8,500 nucleotides of DNA from an uncultured Lentisphaeria bacterium (GTDB lineage: Bacteria; Verrucomicrobiota; Lentisphaeria; JABSQK01; CAJWLW01): positions 1 to 8,500 of the forward strand of contig CAJWLW010000209.1 of assembly GCA_913042885.1 (NCBI GenBank), given 5' to 3'. Of the stretch, positions 1 to 5,472 are shown piece by piece; the stretch's first letter is position 1, and each line of letters opens with the position of its first letter. The notes below the pieces were generated by a model. That model had not been told where the DNA came from and searched no databases. It saw only the letters and a program-made list of their open reading frames with translations. The translations under genes and the position numbers were made by a program.

Positions 1-429
1 CGCAACGACTACATCATCGCCCTGGAGCAGCACACCATCAACGAGACGCCGTTGGCACCGGTGTATGTGAGATCATACATCAAAAGCCTGTGCCGCCACT
101 ACGATATCCGGGCGGAAACGATGTTGGCCGAGTACACCTCAGCACTGCCCGAGAGTAAAACGTCCCACGCCGGGCTCGAGAAAATCGACGGGAACCCGCC
201 GGCAACAAACGGGGAGGAGCGGTTTTCCATAGCGGTGAAGTGGTCGATGGTTGCGATCTTCGCACTGATTGCGGTGCTGACGATCTCATTCTTCGTAATC
301 GACCGCAACCTCGACATCGCCACGGCACCGCCGGAATCAACGCTGCAACCGCTGCAGGAGAAAGATCTCGGCCGCTTCATGCCGCCCAGTGAACTGCTGT
401 TGCGCAAGCTTGAGGTCCCGGAGAACTAA
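1..429 (+). CDS. RodZ-like helix-turn-helix membrane protein, 3' part (start lies outside the window)
   Basis: The frame is open from base 1 and ends at TAA 427-429, so 142 C-terminal residues are visible. The first 45 or so match the second half of the RodZ/HTH_25 fold: a YIIALEQ helix, then PLAPVYVRSYIKSLCRHYDI and a LAEY helix. The corresponding E. coli RodZ stretch has the form FLRGYIRSYARL. A polar linker follows, then one membrane segment at visible residues 81-100 (WSMVAIFALIAVLTISFFVI), and only about 40 residues beyond it. RodZ proteins link MreB to the cell-wall elongation machinery, with the HTH inside the cell and the tail in the periplasm. The tail here is short and shows no recognisable C-terminal beta domain (DUF4115), so this may be a reduced relative rather than a true RodZ. 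A TTG at 52 is internal to the HTH fold and not a credible start. The family call is fairly sure; the specific role is inferred. Confidence 0.75.
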   Translation, partial: RNDYIIALEQHTINETPLAPVYVRSYIKSLCRHYDIRAETMLAEYTSALPESKTSHAGLEKIDGNPPATNGEERFSIAVKWSMVAIFALIAVLTISFFVIDRNLDIATAPPESTLQPLQEKDLGRFMPPSELLLRKLEVPEN

Positions 430-503
430 GCGTCAGGGGCTAAGAACCTGTCACTGCGATATTCTGTCCCGTTACCTTACGAGCCCGTGTAGATTCACAC
501 TAC

Positions 504-1319
504 ATGAGGGATAAAAGACATCAACTATTCACGCTGATTGAATTGCTAGTAGTGATCGCGATCATCGCGTCGATGCTGCTGCCGGCCCTGGGCAAAGCCA
601 AGGAGCAGGCGTACCTCGTGGTCTGCATCGGTAATCTCAAGCAGTGGCACGTATGCGGCATGAACTATGTCGACGACAACGATGATTTTTTTCCGGCCAT
701 TTATGATGACGAGTATAATGCCACCGGCCACGCAGACCATTGGGCCGGCAACAGAGCACCCGCTTATGCCGGTAGTGGCGGCGCGCCACACCTGGATGCG
801 GATGGCAAGACGAAGTTTATCTCCCAGTGGCGCCCGGTGACCAAGCGGCCACTCAACGAATACGCCGGCTTTCACACAGACGGCGTCGAGATGAAGATGG
901 CCCAATGCCCTAGCCACGGTGATCTGCCCAATGATAGCACGACACCGGGATGGAACGAGTACTATGAGCAGGGAAACGAGTATATCGCCGCGGCGGGTAA
1001 CTTCGGGCCTTGGACTATGAGCGGTGGCGATGGTGATGATGGGTTAATAGGAAACGAGTCGAATCTAATTAACCATATATCCAACACAGCTACTTTTGTC
1101 TTTCTGTCCGAAGGGCAAGCCGCTTATACTTCGCGCACCGGGGCCACGCTTTCCAACCACAAGAAAGGGACGTGGTGGTACGAGGTCGTTTTCATGGACG
1201 GCCACGTCAACGGATTCGATTTCTGGTGTGGTCGCGCCCTGAGGTTCGACCTGGATACTGTCGACTTCACGAATACTCCGTCTGGGACTGCCTCGGTCGC
1301 CGTTATAGGTTGCCCATAG
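504..1319 (+). CDS. Type IV pilin-like protein with prepilin N-terminal signal and H-X-DG type C-terminus
   Basis: The 271-residue product starts MRDKRHQ, a short basic leader, followed by [13 protein letters not shown] and a hydrophobic helix to about residue 29. This is the class III signal processed and N-methylated by prepilin peptidase; Glu at +5 is present. Residue -1 is Leu rather than Gly. Compared with the common form ending [14 protein letters not shown], three residues (ILA) are missing. After the helix come C41-x2-NLKQ and [10 protein letters not shown], then RPLNEY at 115-120, and H219 with MDGHV at 231-235. That spacing is H-x12-DG rather than x9. Such proteins are abundant in Lentisphaerota and Planctomycetota, where they are thought to be exported pseudopilin-type proteins of unknown function. 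ATG 504 is the only sensible start: an in-frame TAA lies at 441 and the signal begins at once. No clear Shine-Dalgarno precedes it; a 4-pair hairpin (487-500) sits just upstream. Confidence 0.88.
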   Translation: MRDKRHQLFTLIELLVVIAIIASMLLPALGKAKEQAYLVVCIGNLKQWHVCGMNYVDDNDDFFPAIYDDEYNATGHADHWAGNRAPAYAGSGGAPHLDADGKTKFISQWRPVTKRPLNEYAGFHTDGVEMKMAQCPSHGDLPNDSTTPGWNEYYEQGNEYIAAAGNFGPWTMSGGDGDDGLIGNESNLINHISNTATFVFLSEGQAAYTSRTGATLSNHKKGTWWYEVVFMDGHVNGFDFWCGRALRFDLDTVDFTNTPSGTASVAVIGCP

Positions 1320-1363
1320 TCTGGAATGGCACGGACTTAAGGGCTTAGAGGTGCGATCTTCCT

Positions 1364-1376
1364 GCGCCAAGGGCGC
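1364..1376. terminator. Small terminator-like hairpin between convergent genes
   Basis: A perfect 5-pair stem GCGCC-AAG-GGCGC lies 45 bases after the pilin-like stop and 31 bases beyond the TPR gene stop on the other strand. It is followed on the plus strand by TTCATATAG, which is only weakly T-rich. On the minus strand the bases that follow are not T-rich. A second 4-pair hairpin (CGGG-GTTG-CCCG, 1391-1402) is close by. The position suits a shared terminator, but the stem is short and the U-tract poor. Confidence 0.3.
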
Positions 1377-1406
1377 TTCATATAGTAGCCCGGGGTTGCC
1401 CGCACA

Positions 1407-3869
1407 TTACTGCTCCGGTGCCGCCTCGATATCCTGCAGCTTCGCGAACAACTCGGCGTGCTGAGGGTCATTCTCGTATGCGCGCAGGACCAGAGGATAG
1501 CGGCTCGATAATTCCTTATACGTCATCATCGCTTTCTCAAGAGCGTTATCGCCGAGCAGCATCTCGATGGTGAAAAGCATCGACAGTGGCGTGTAGACCG
1601 GGTCGTCGCAGCGGAACCACACAAAACACGCATGGCTCATCGCAGGCCGAAGCTTGCCTCGCTTGTAATACAACCGGGCAATGGCCAGATAGGCAATCGT
1701 GTTGGCCCGCAGATTCTGGATCTTCATGTCGATCGCGTCCTTGAGCACGATGAACGCCTCGTCTTCCCGTCCGAGCTGCCGCAGGGTCTCGCCGAGATAG
1801 GCAATAGCGATAGCGTGAAAATTCGATGTTTTGTCGGTTCGATCGCGGATGAGCTTGAACTGGTCGTAGGCGCGGTCCCACTGTTGGCGCTGGAACGCCA
1901 GCTTACCCAGCCCCAGCGAACCGGCAAGTCGATGGCCGGAGTCATCGCTCTGGGCTAAAAGCGTGTAAGCTGTCTCGGCAGAGGCGAAGTTATTGAGCTC
2001 CATGTAACGCCGGCCGATCTGCGCCAGCAACTCGGGCACGAAATCACCAGCCAGTTCCTCCGACTGCAGCAGGTCCGCGAAAATAGCCAGCGCCTCATCT
2101 TCTTGATCCGTCTCCCACAGGGCGTAGCCGAGAAAGAGTCTGGCAAGATTGCGCTCGTCGAATGTCGGGACACGGACGCACACCCGGAAGTCACGAATCG
2201 CATCGTTGGTGCGCCCCTGCCGGTAATATTCGCTGCCACGGCGATAACGGGCGCGCGGCACGAACTCGTGCTCAGGATACTTCTCGAGAAAGCGATCGAG
2301 AATTTTTATCGCTTCTTTGGGTGCGCTAATCTGTATTTTTAATTCGGCCATGTGCAGCAAGACTTCCGGTGCTTTCTCATGGCCTTCAAAGGTTTCGTAC
2401 AACAGGCTCAGATCCTTGAAGGCCTGGGCATAATTCTCAGCATGAATCTCGCATTCTGCGGCAGTATAGAGCGCCTCGAAATGCCGTTTCGAGGCAGGGA
2501 TCTTCATAACCCGCCGGTAGGTCGCCGCGGCTTTCTTCAGTTCACGCGAGCGGATATAGATGTCCGCCAAAATCATCACCGCATCCTCCTGGTACTGCCA
2601 CTTACCCCAAAACCGTTCGAGCGCCGTCTCGAAAGCAGTGGCGGCCTCTTTGAGCTGGTCGAGCTCGACGTGGCTCTGGCCCATGAAATAAAAGGCGTTG
2701 GCGGCCTGCTCGTGGTGCGGGTAATCATTGACGAAACTGCGGGCACGCTCGATGCATGGCCCGTGGCGGCCAAGGTGGTATAGGCACTCAACGGCATCGA
2801 ACTCGGCGAATTCGTAATATTCCGATTTGCCGAACGCCGCCAGCCGGTCGTAGAATGCCAGTGCCGGTTCATATCTCTTGAGATGTTTGCAACTAACGCC
2901 CTGTAGGTAGAGGGCGTCCGGCCCTTGCTGTTTGGCACCCTGGAAGAGGTCGATGATTTCCTGAGACCGCTCGCCGAGACGCAGCAATGTCCAGCCGAGG
3001 TTGATGCGGGCCTGATCGGTAAAGTCGCCGTCGGGATACTCGTCAATCAGGGTTCGGTAACGCTTCACAGCCTTTTCATCGGCCTTCTGCAAGGTCGCCA
3101 GCGAGGCCAGACGGAACAGCACTTCCTGACGCAGCTCCAGCGGTGTGTCGGCAAAGTCTGACAGCTCCTTGAAAAGTTTCTCGGCCGCGTCGATCTCGCC
3201 GAGGTGCCGGTGGATGTAAGCGAGTGACAACCGCGCGTAGATACGAAAGCGCGGGTCGTCGCCCAGCGGCAGGTTCGCCACTTTTCTGAATTCCCGTTTC
3301 GCCGCATCCATGTTGCCAGTCTTGTTGTAGACGACGCCGGCGTGGTAGTGGAGCGCTTCACGGACAGGCGGTGCCATGTCCTCAGGTTTGGCCTCCTGCA
3401 ACAGCTTGAGGGCGCCTTCCGGATCGTCCATCTCGAGGCGCAGGTTCATCACGTTGACGATGGCCTGGTGGCTGAGTTTGTGGCTGGGAAAATGGTGGCG
3501 CAGCTGGTTGTATACGGTCAGTGCCTGGTCGATCTCCTTCTCGTAACGCAGGGATTCCGCCCAGTTGAAATAGGCTCGCGGCAGGCCCTCGAACTTGGGA
3601 TACTTCTTGATCAGCTCGAGGTATTCGCGCGCCGCCATCTCGTACCAGCCGCGGCGGAACATGCCGTCAGCGATACTGGCTTTGTTCTCGGCCTGGATGC
3701 GCCAGGACTCGTCGTCGGTCGTGTCGGGTTCGACAGCCTCCGGCGGTGGATCATCCGGCTCGGGTTCCTGGGCCTGCATAGCGGGCGCTAGCAGACAACA
3801 GATGGCGGCCAGGCAAAAAATCAGTTGCTGACGCGCGGCTCGGACAATCTCTGCGATAACTTGCAACAT
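1407..3869 (-). CDS. Exported TPR-repeat protein, last gene of the exbB-exbD operon
   Basis: An 820-residue protein. Residues 1-33 form a signal peptide: a charged start, the core LIFCLAAICCLLA, then APA (28-30) or MQA (31-33) as cleavage sites. A Pro/Asp/Glu-rich linker (34-55) precedes an almost unbroken run of tetratricopeptide-like helix pairs from about residue 62 to 800. Examples are GWYEMAAREYLELIKKYPKF and EIDQALTVYNQLRHHFP; the recurring A-x3-Y/F and YP turns are typical. TPR arrays are protein-binding scaffolds, and in Tol-Pal systems the TPR protein CpoB/YbgF works with TolQRA. This protein is several times longer and has no enzymatic domain that I can see. ATG 3869 lies 31 bases after the exbD stop, with only a weak GCAGG ahead of it. 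The likely role is periplasmic partner or scaffold for the ExbB/ExbD motor. The TPR call is sure; the partner is inferred from the operon. Confidence 0.88.
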   Translation of the reverse strand: MLQVIAEIVRAARQQLIFCLAAICCLLAPAMQAQEPEPDDPPPEAVEPDTTDDESWRIQAENKASIADGMFRRGWYEMAAREYLELIKKYPKFEGLPRAYFNWAESLRYEKEIDQALTVYNQLRHHFPSHKLSHQAIVNVMNLRLEMDDPEGALKLLQEAKPEDMAPPVREALHYHAGVVYNKTGNMDAAKREFRKVANLPLGDDPRFRIYARLSLAYIHRHLGEIDAAEKLFKELSDFADTPLELRQEVLFRLASLATLQKADEKAVKRYRTLIDEYPDGDFTDQARINLGWTLLRLGERSQEIIDLFQGAKQQGPDALYLQGVSCKHLKRYEPALAFYDRLAAFGKSEYYEFAEFDAVECLYHLGRHGPCIERARSFVNDYPHHEQAANAFYFMGQSHVELDQLKEAATAFETALERFWGKWQYQEDAVMILADIYIRSRELKKAAATYRRVMKIPASKRHFEALYTAAECEIHAENYAQAFKDLSLLYETFEGHEKAPEVLLHMAELKIQISAPKEAIKILDRFLEKYPEHEFVPRARYRRGSEYYRQGRTNDAIRDFRVCVRVPTFDERNLARLFLGYALWETDQEDEALAIFADLLQSEELAGDFVPELLAQIGRRYMELNNFASAETAYTLLAQSDDSGHRLAGSLGLGKLAFQRQQWDRAYDQFKLIRDRTDKTSNFHAIAIAYLGETLRQLGREDEAFIVLKDAIDMKIQNLRANTIAYLAIARLYYKRGKLRPAMSHACFVWFRCDDPVYTPLSMLFTIEMLLGDNALEKAMMTYKELSSRYPLVLRAYENDPQHAELFAKLQDIEAAPEQ

Positions 3870-3900
3870 GCTTGCTGCCTGCGGTCCGGTCCGGAATATT

Positions 3901-4323
3901 CTACGGCTGGTTCTCTTCGGGCAAGGTCGCGAACGAGACGTTCCAGATGTCGACTTTTCGGCAGATGTCGAGCAACCCTATCACCTTTTCGTGGTGCGTT
4001 TTGCGGTCGGCACGGATGATCACCGGCGGGCTCTTGTGCTCCTCACCGATAATCTTCAGCAGACCTTCAATGCGCAGTAGCGACATCTCGATCGAGTTGA
4101 CGAAGTACCGACCTTCGCCATCAACGTTGATCATGATCTCGTTGGGTTGACGAATTGACTGAGCGCCAGTCTGGGATGTCGGCACTTCGATACCGACTTT
4201 CGTTTCCCATTCCGCAAAGATCGAAGAGACCATGAAGAAAATCAAAAGCAGAAAAACAACGTCGATCATCGGCGCCATCTGGAAGCCGACTTCACGTTCC
4301 TGGAAGCTCTTGCGAAAGTTCAT
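3901..4323 (-). CDS. exbD: ExbD/TolR-family biopolymer transport protein
   Basis: 140 residues, the usual length for ExbD. A short cytoplasmic N-terminus (MNFRKSFQEREVGFQ) leads into one membrane helix, about 17-37 (APMIDVVFLLLIFFMVSS). Asp21 in the MIDVVF motif matches the protonatable Asp essential in ExbD and TolR (Asp25 in E. coli ExbD). A periplasmic domain follows, with the family pattern of IMINVDGEGRYFVN and VIIRADRKTHHEKVIGLLDICRK, ending in a strand before the C-terminus. With ExbB it forms a proton channel that converts proton motive force into mechanical work on a periplasmic or outer-membrane partner. The start is set by ATG 4323, which overlaps the exbB stop as ATGA and has a strong Shine-Dalgarno at 4331-4337. 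The same frame continues upstream to 4668, but only as out-of-frame exbB sequence. ExbD and TolR cannot be told apart from sequence alone, and no tonB or tolA is nearby. Confidence 0.93.
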   Translation of the reverse strand: MNFRKSFQEREVGFQMAPMIDVVFLLLIFFMVSSIFAEWETKVGIEVPTSQTGAQSIRQPNEIMINVDGEGRYFVNSIEMSLLRIEGLLKIIGEEHKSPPVIIRADRKTHHEKVIGLLDICRKVDIWNVSFATLPEENQP

Positions 4324-5069
4324 TCGTCGGCCTCCTTCGCCTGATTCTTGGCAGCATCGGCCATGCGCTTGGGATGGAAAAACATGTGCTGCAGAACCAA
4401 ATTGCACGAGGCCTCCAGGCGCGACACTACGCGCGTCACCCGGCCGCGGAAATAGGAGAACAGGATCATCGCCACAATGCCCACAATGAGACCGCCGGCA
4501 GTTGTCAGCAGAGCCTGCTGCACACCGTTTGCCAAGCCAATGGGTTGCACCAAACCGAAATCTTCCTTGAGGCCTCGGAAGGCCTTGATCATACCCAGGA
4601 CGGTACCGAAAAGACCGACCATCGGCGCGATGACGGCAATGTCCATGAGGTACTGGACACGCTGCCACAGCAGGCCTGCCTGGCGGCCGCCGGCGTCTTC
4701 CACGGCGTCGCGGGTCGCGGCGTAATCCACTTCGGGATGCTCCGACATGAGGCGCGCCGCCGGTCCAAGTATGGCAGCGCCCGGACTCTTGCTGCGGCGG
4801 CAGATCTCATACAACGCCTCGGCATCGCCCTCGGTGGCGGCCTCTTCGGCATTGAACAGAAAGCGCCGCGGAACGATCACATTGAAACGCAGCGACAGCA
4901 GATAGTAAAACACCATTATCGTCGTCAGCACGGACATGCCGATGAGTATGTACATTGTCCAGCCGCCGTCAATGATGATCTGAGTGAACGGTACGGTGCC
5001 GAGATCAGGTAAGGCAGGCGAGCCGTCGGACGGCGGTGTGCTTTGGGCGAGCAGGAGGAGGAAAGACAT
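4320..5069 (-). CDS. exbB: MotA/TolQ/ExbB-family proton channel protein
   Basis: 249 residues with the family's three-helix plan: TM1 about 36-60 (WTMYILIGMSVLTTIMVFYYLLSL), a cytoplasmic loop 61-140, TM2 about 141-163 with APMVGLFGTVLGMI, and TM3 about 183-206 with ALLTTAGGLIVGIVAMILF. The TM2 G-L-x-GTV-x-G and the TM3 threonines (T189, T190) are the conserved pore-lining stretches. The N-terminus (MSFLLLLAQ, then a Pro/Ser-rich run) looks like a short extra export segment, seen in some ExbB relatives. Together with the next gene's product it should form the inner-membrane motor. ATG 5069 is supported by AGGAG at 5077-5081 with 7 bases of spacing. It is the first gene of the operon, preceded by a 403-base non-coding region with strong hairpins. 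TolQ and ExbB cannot be distinguished here; the cargo or partner is unknown. Confidence 0.93.
   Translation of the reverse strand: MSFLLLLAQSTPPSDGSPALPDLGTVPFTQIIIDGGWTMYILIGMSVLTTIMVFYYLLSLRFNVIVPRRFLFNAEEAATEGDAEALYEICRRSKSPGAAILGPAARLMSEHPEVDYAATRDAVEDAGGRQAGLLWQRVQYLMDIAVIAPMVGLFGTVLGMIKAFRGLKEDFGLVQPIGLANGVQQALLTTAGGLIVGIVAMILFSYFRGRVTRVVSRLEASCNLVLQHMFFHPKRMADAAKNQAKEADE
4331..4337 (-). promoter_or_regulatory. Shine-Dalgarno of exbD inside the exbB 3' end
   Basis: The minus strand reads AAGGAGG, 7 bases before ATG 4323. It is the strongest ribosome-binding site in the window and fixes the exbD start. It lies in the last exbB codons, so exbD can be served both by re-initiation through the ATGA overlap and by direct loading. 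Confidence 0.85.
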
Positions 5070-5076
5070 CTATTAT

Positions 5077-5081
5077 CTCCT
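5077..5081 (-). promoter_or_regulatory. Shine-Dalgarno of exbB
   Basis: The minus strand reads ACAGGAGATAATAG directly before ATG 5069. The AGGAG core is 7 bases from the start codon and supports the chosen exbB start. Confidence 0.75.
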
Positions 5082-5114
5082 GTCAGGAGCGTTCGCGGGC
5101 TGGGCTGGATAAAT

Positions 5115-5130
5115 GCAGTCAACAAACTGC
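5115..5130 (-). promoter_or_regulatory. Small stem-loop next to the large leader hairpin
   Basis: A perfect 5-pair stem with a 6-base loop (minus strand GCAGT-TTGTTG-ACTGC). It begins 5 bases after the large stem-loop on the exbB strand and is followed by ATTTATCC. The pair could act as a tandem leader structure, but a stem this short occurs often by chance. Confidence 0.3.
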
Positions 5131-5135
5131 GAGAG

Positions 5136-5203
5136 ACCAGCACTGCACGAGGTAAATCTTTTCCTTCTTACTTACGGAAGGATTTACGCCGTGCAGCACT
5201 GGT
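5136..5203 (-). promoter_or_regulatory. 23-pair stem-loop in the probable exbB leader
   Basis: The arms 5136-5158 and 5181-5203 are inverted repeats, matching at 19 of 23 positions as DNA. Read as minus-strand RNA, three of the four differences become G-U pairs, leaving a single C-C mismatch. On the plus strand the same positions would be A-C mismatches. This asymmetry supports an RNA structure on the exbB strand. A 22-base loop region (5159-5180) adds a short CUUC/GAAG stem. No T-run follows the element, so it is not a standard intrinsic terminator. It ends 55 bases before the exbB Shine-Dalgarno. Possible roles are a leader regulator, mRNA stabiliser or protein-binding site; no known riboswitch family is recognised. 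Confidence 0.6.
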
Positions 5204-5207
5204 GCCG
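5191..5207 (-). promoter_or_regulatory. Possible sigma-54 type -24/-12 element upstream of exbB
   Basis: The minus strand reads CGGCAC-CAGTG-CTGCA, close to the sigma-54 consensus TGGCAC-N5-TTGCA, with the key GG and GC exactly 10 bases apart. Transcription would start near 5180, about 110 bases before the exbB ATG. It overlaps the right arm of the large inverted repeat, so the likeness could come from the repeat itself. If this promoter were used, the full leader hairpin could not form in the transcript. Confidence 0.25.
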
Positions 5208-5282
5208 ATTAAGACCGGCCAATATACGTCCGGTTCCAATCTAATGCTATAGGTGCATTTTTGTGGTACGACGTGTTCCTGC

Positions 5283-5413
5283 CCGTGATCGCGAAAATGA
5301 CAGTCCCGATAGAAGGCCCCCTGCCAAAAATACCACGACGCCTCGACGCTCGTGATATCGGACCGTTCAACGCCGATAGAAGCTTCTTCTGTCCTCAATT
5401 TTCGTGATCGCGG
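5283..5413. repeat. 131-base element bounded by an imperfect 21-pair inverted repeat
   Basis: Arm 5283-5303 pairs with 5389-5413. There are 19 Watson-Crick pairs and, on the plus strand, two G-U pairs, with one 4-base bulge (CTCA, 5394-5397). Inside, TCCCGATA (5304-5311) can pair with TATCGGA (5356-5362) with a one-base bulge, next to the palindrome AGAAGCTTCT (5380-5389). CGTGATCGCG (5284-5293 and 5403-5412) and CCGATAGAAG (5306-5315 and 5373-5382) each occur twice in direct orientation. No coding frame fits. It may be a structured RNA on the plus strand, a protein-binding palindrome pair or a decayed repeat; it is not assigned to any known family. Confidence 0.45.
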
Positions 5414-5420
5414 CTCGCAG

Positions 5421-5468
5421 AGGCGGCGCCCGCCGGACCGCTTTTCAGCGGTTGCTTTAGTGCCGCCT
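5421..5468. terminator. Nested hairpin just after the metal permease stop
   Basis: The outer stem AGGCGGC (5421-5427) / GCCGCCT (5462-5468) is a perfect 7 pairs. The inner stem ACCGC (5437-5441) / GCGGT (5448-5452) has a 6-base loop, and the two are separated by 9-base internal loops on both sides. The element begins 5 bases after the permease TGA on the minus strand, which fits a transcript 3' end. No T-run follows on either strand, so it may protect or pause rather than terminate by the intrinsic route. Confidence 0.4.
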
Positions 5469-5472
5469 GATT

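Larger units (their letters stand above)
5070..5472. other. Non-coding, highly structured intergenic region upstream of exbB
   Basis: 403 bases lie between the metal permease stop and the exbB start. I see no convincing gene: the longest frame, minus 5476-5168, starts with GTG, lacks a ribosome site and has no recognisable motif. The stretch contains, from right to left, a nested hairpin (5421-5468), a long imperfect inverted repeat (5283-5413), an AT-richer segment around 5221-5265, a strong stem-loop (5136-5203) and a small stem-loop (5115-5130). The promoter of the exbB operon should lie here, since the gene to the right belongs to a different operon. No good sigma-70 site was found. A TATATT on the minus strand near 5220-5225 lacks a matching -35. 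Confidence 0.7.

Noticed and set aside
3342..3791. 149-residue plus-strand frame opposite the TPR gene
   Set aside because: It is a shadow of the TPR repeats on the other strand; hydrophobic runs arise from complemented Glu/Lys/Gln codons.
4324..4668. Upstream extension of the exbD frame to an ATG at 4668
   Set aside because: The added residues are an out-of-frame reading of exbB. ATG 4323 has the family N-terminus, a strong AAGGAGG and an ATGA overlap.
4374..5012. 212-residue plus-strand frame opposite exbB
   Set aside because: It is antisense to a clear ExbB protein, rich in His, Arg and Gln as expected for a GC-rich shadow frame, and has no motif of its own.
5136..5203. Insertion-sequence end or CRISPR-like repeat
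   Set aside because: There are only two arms in inverted orientation, no transposase, no regularly spaced copies and no target-site duplication.
5363..5380. GTTCAAC resembling a tRNA T-loop in the intergenic region
   Set aside because: There is no 5-pair T stem, acceptor stem or anticodon arm around it.
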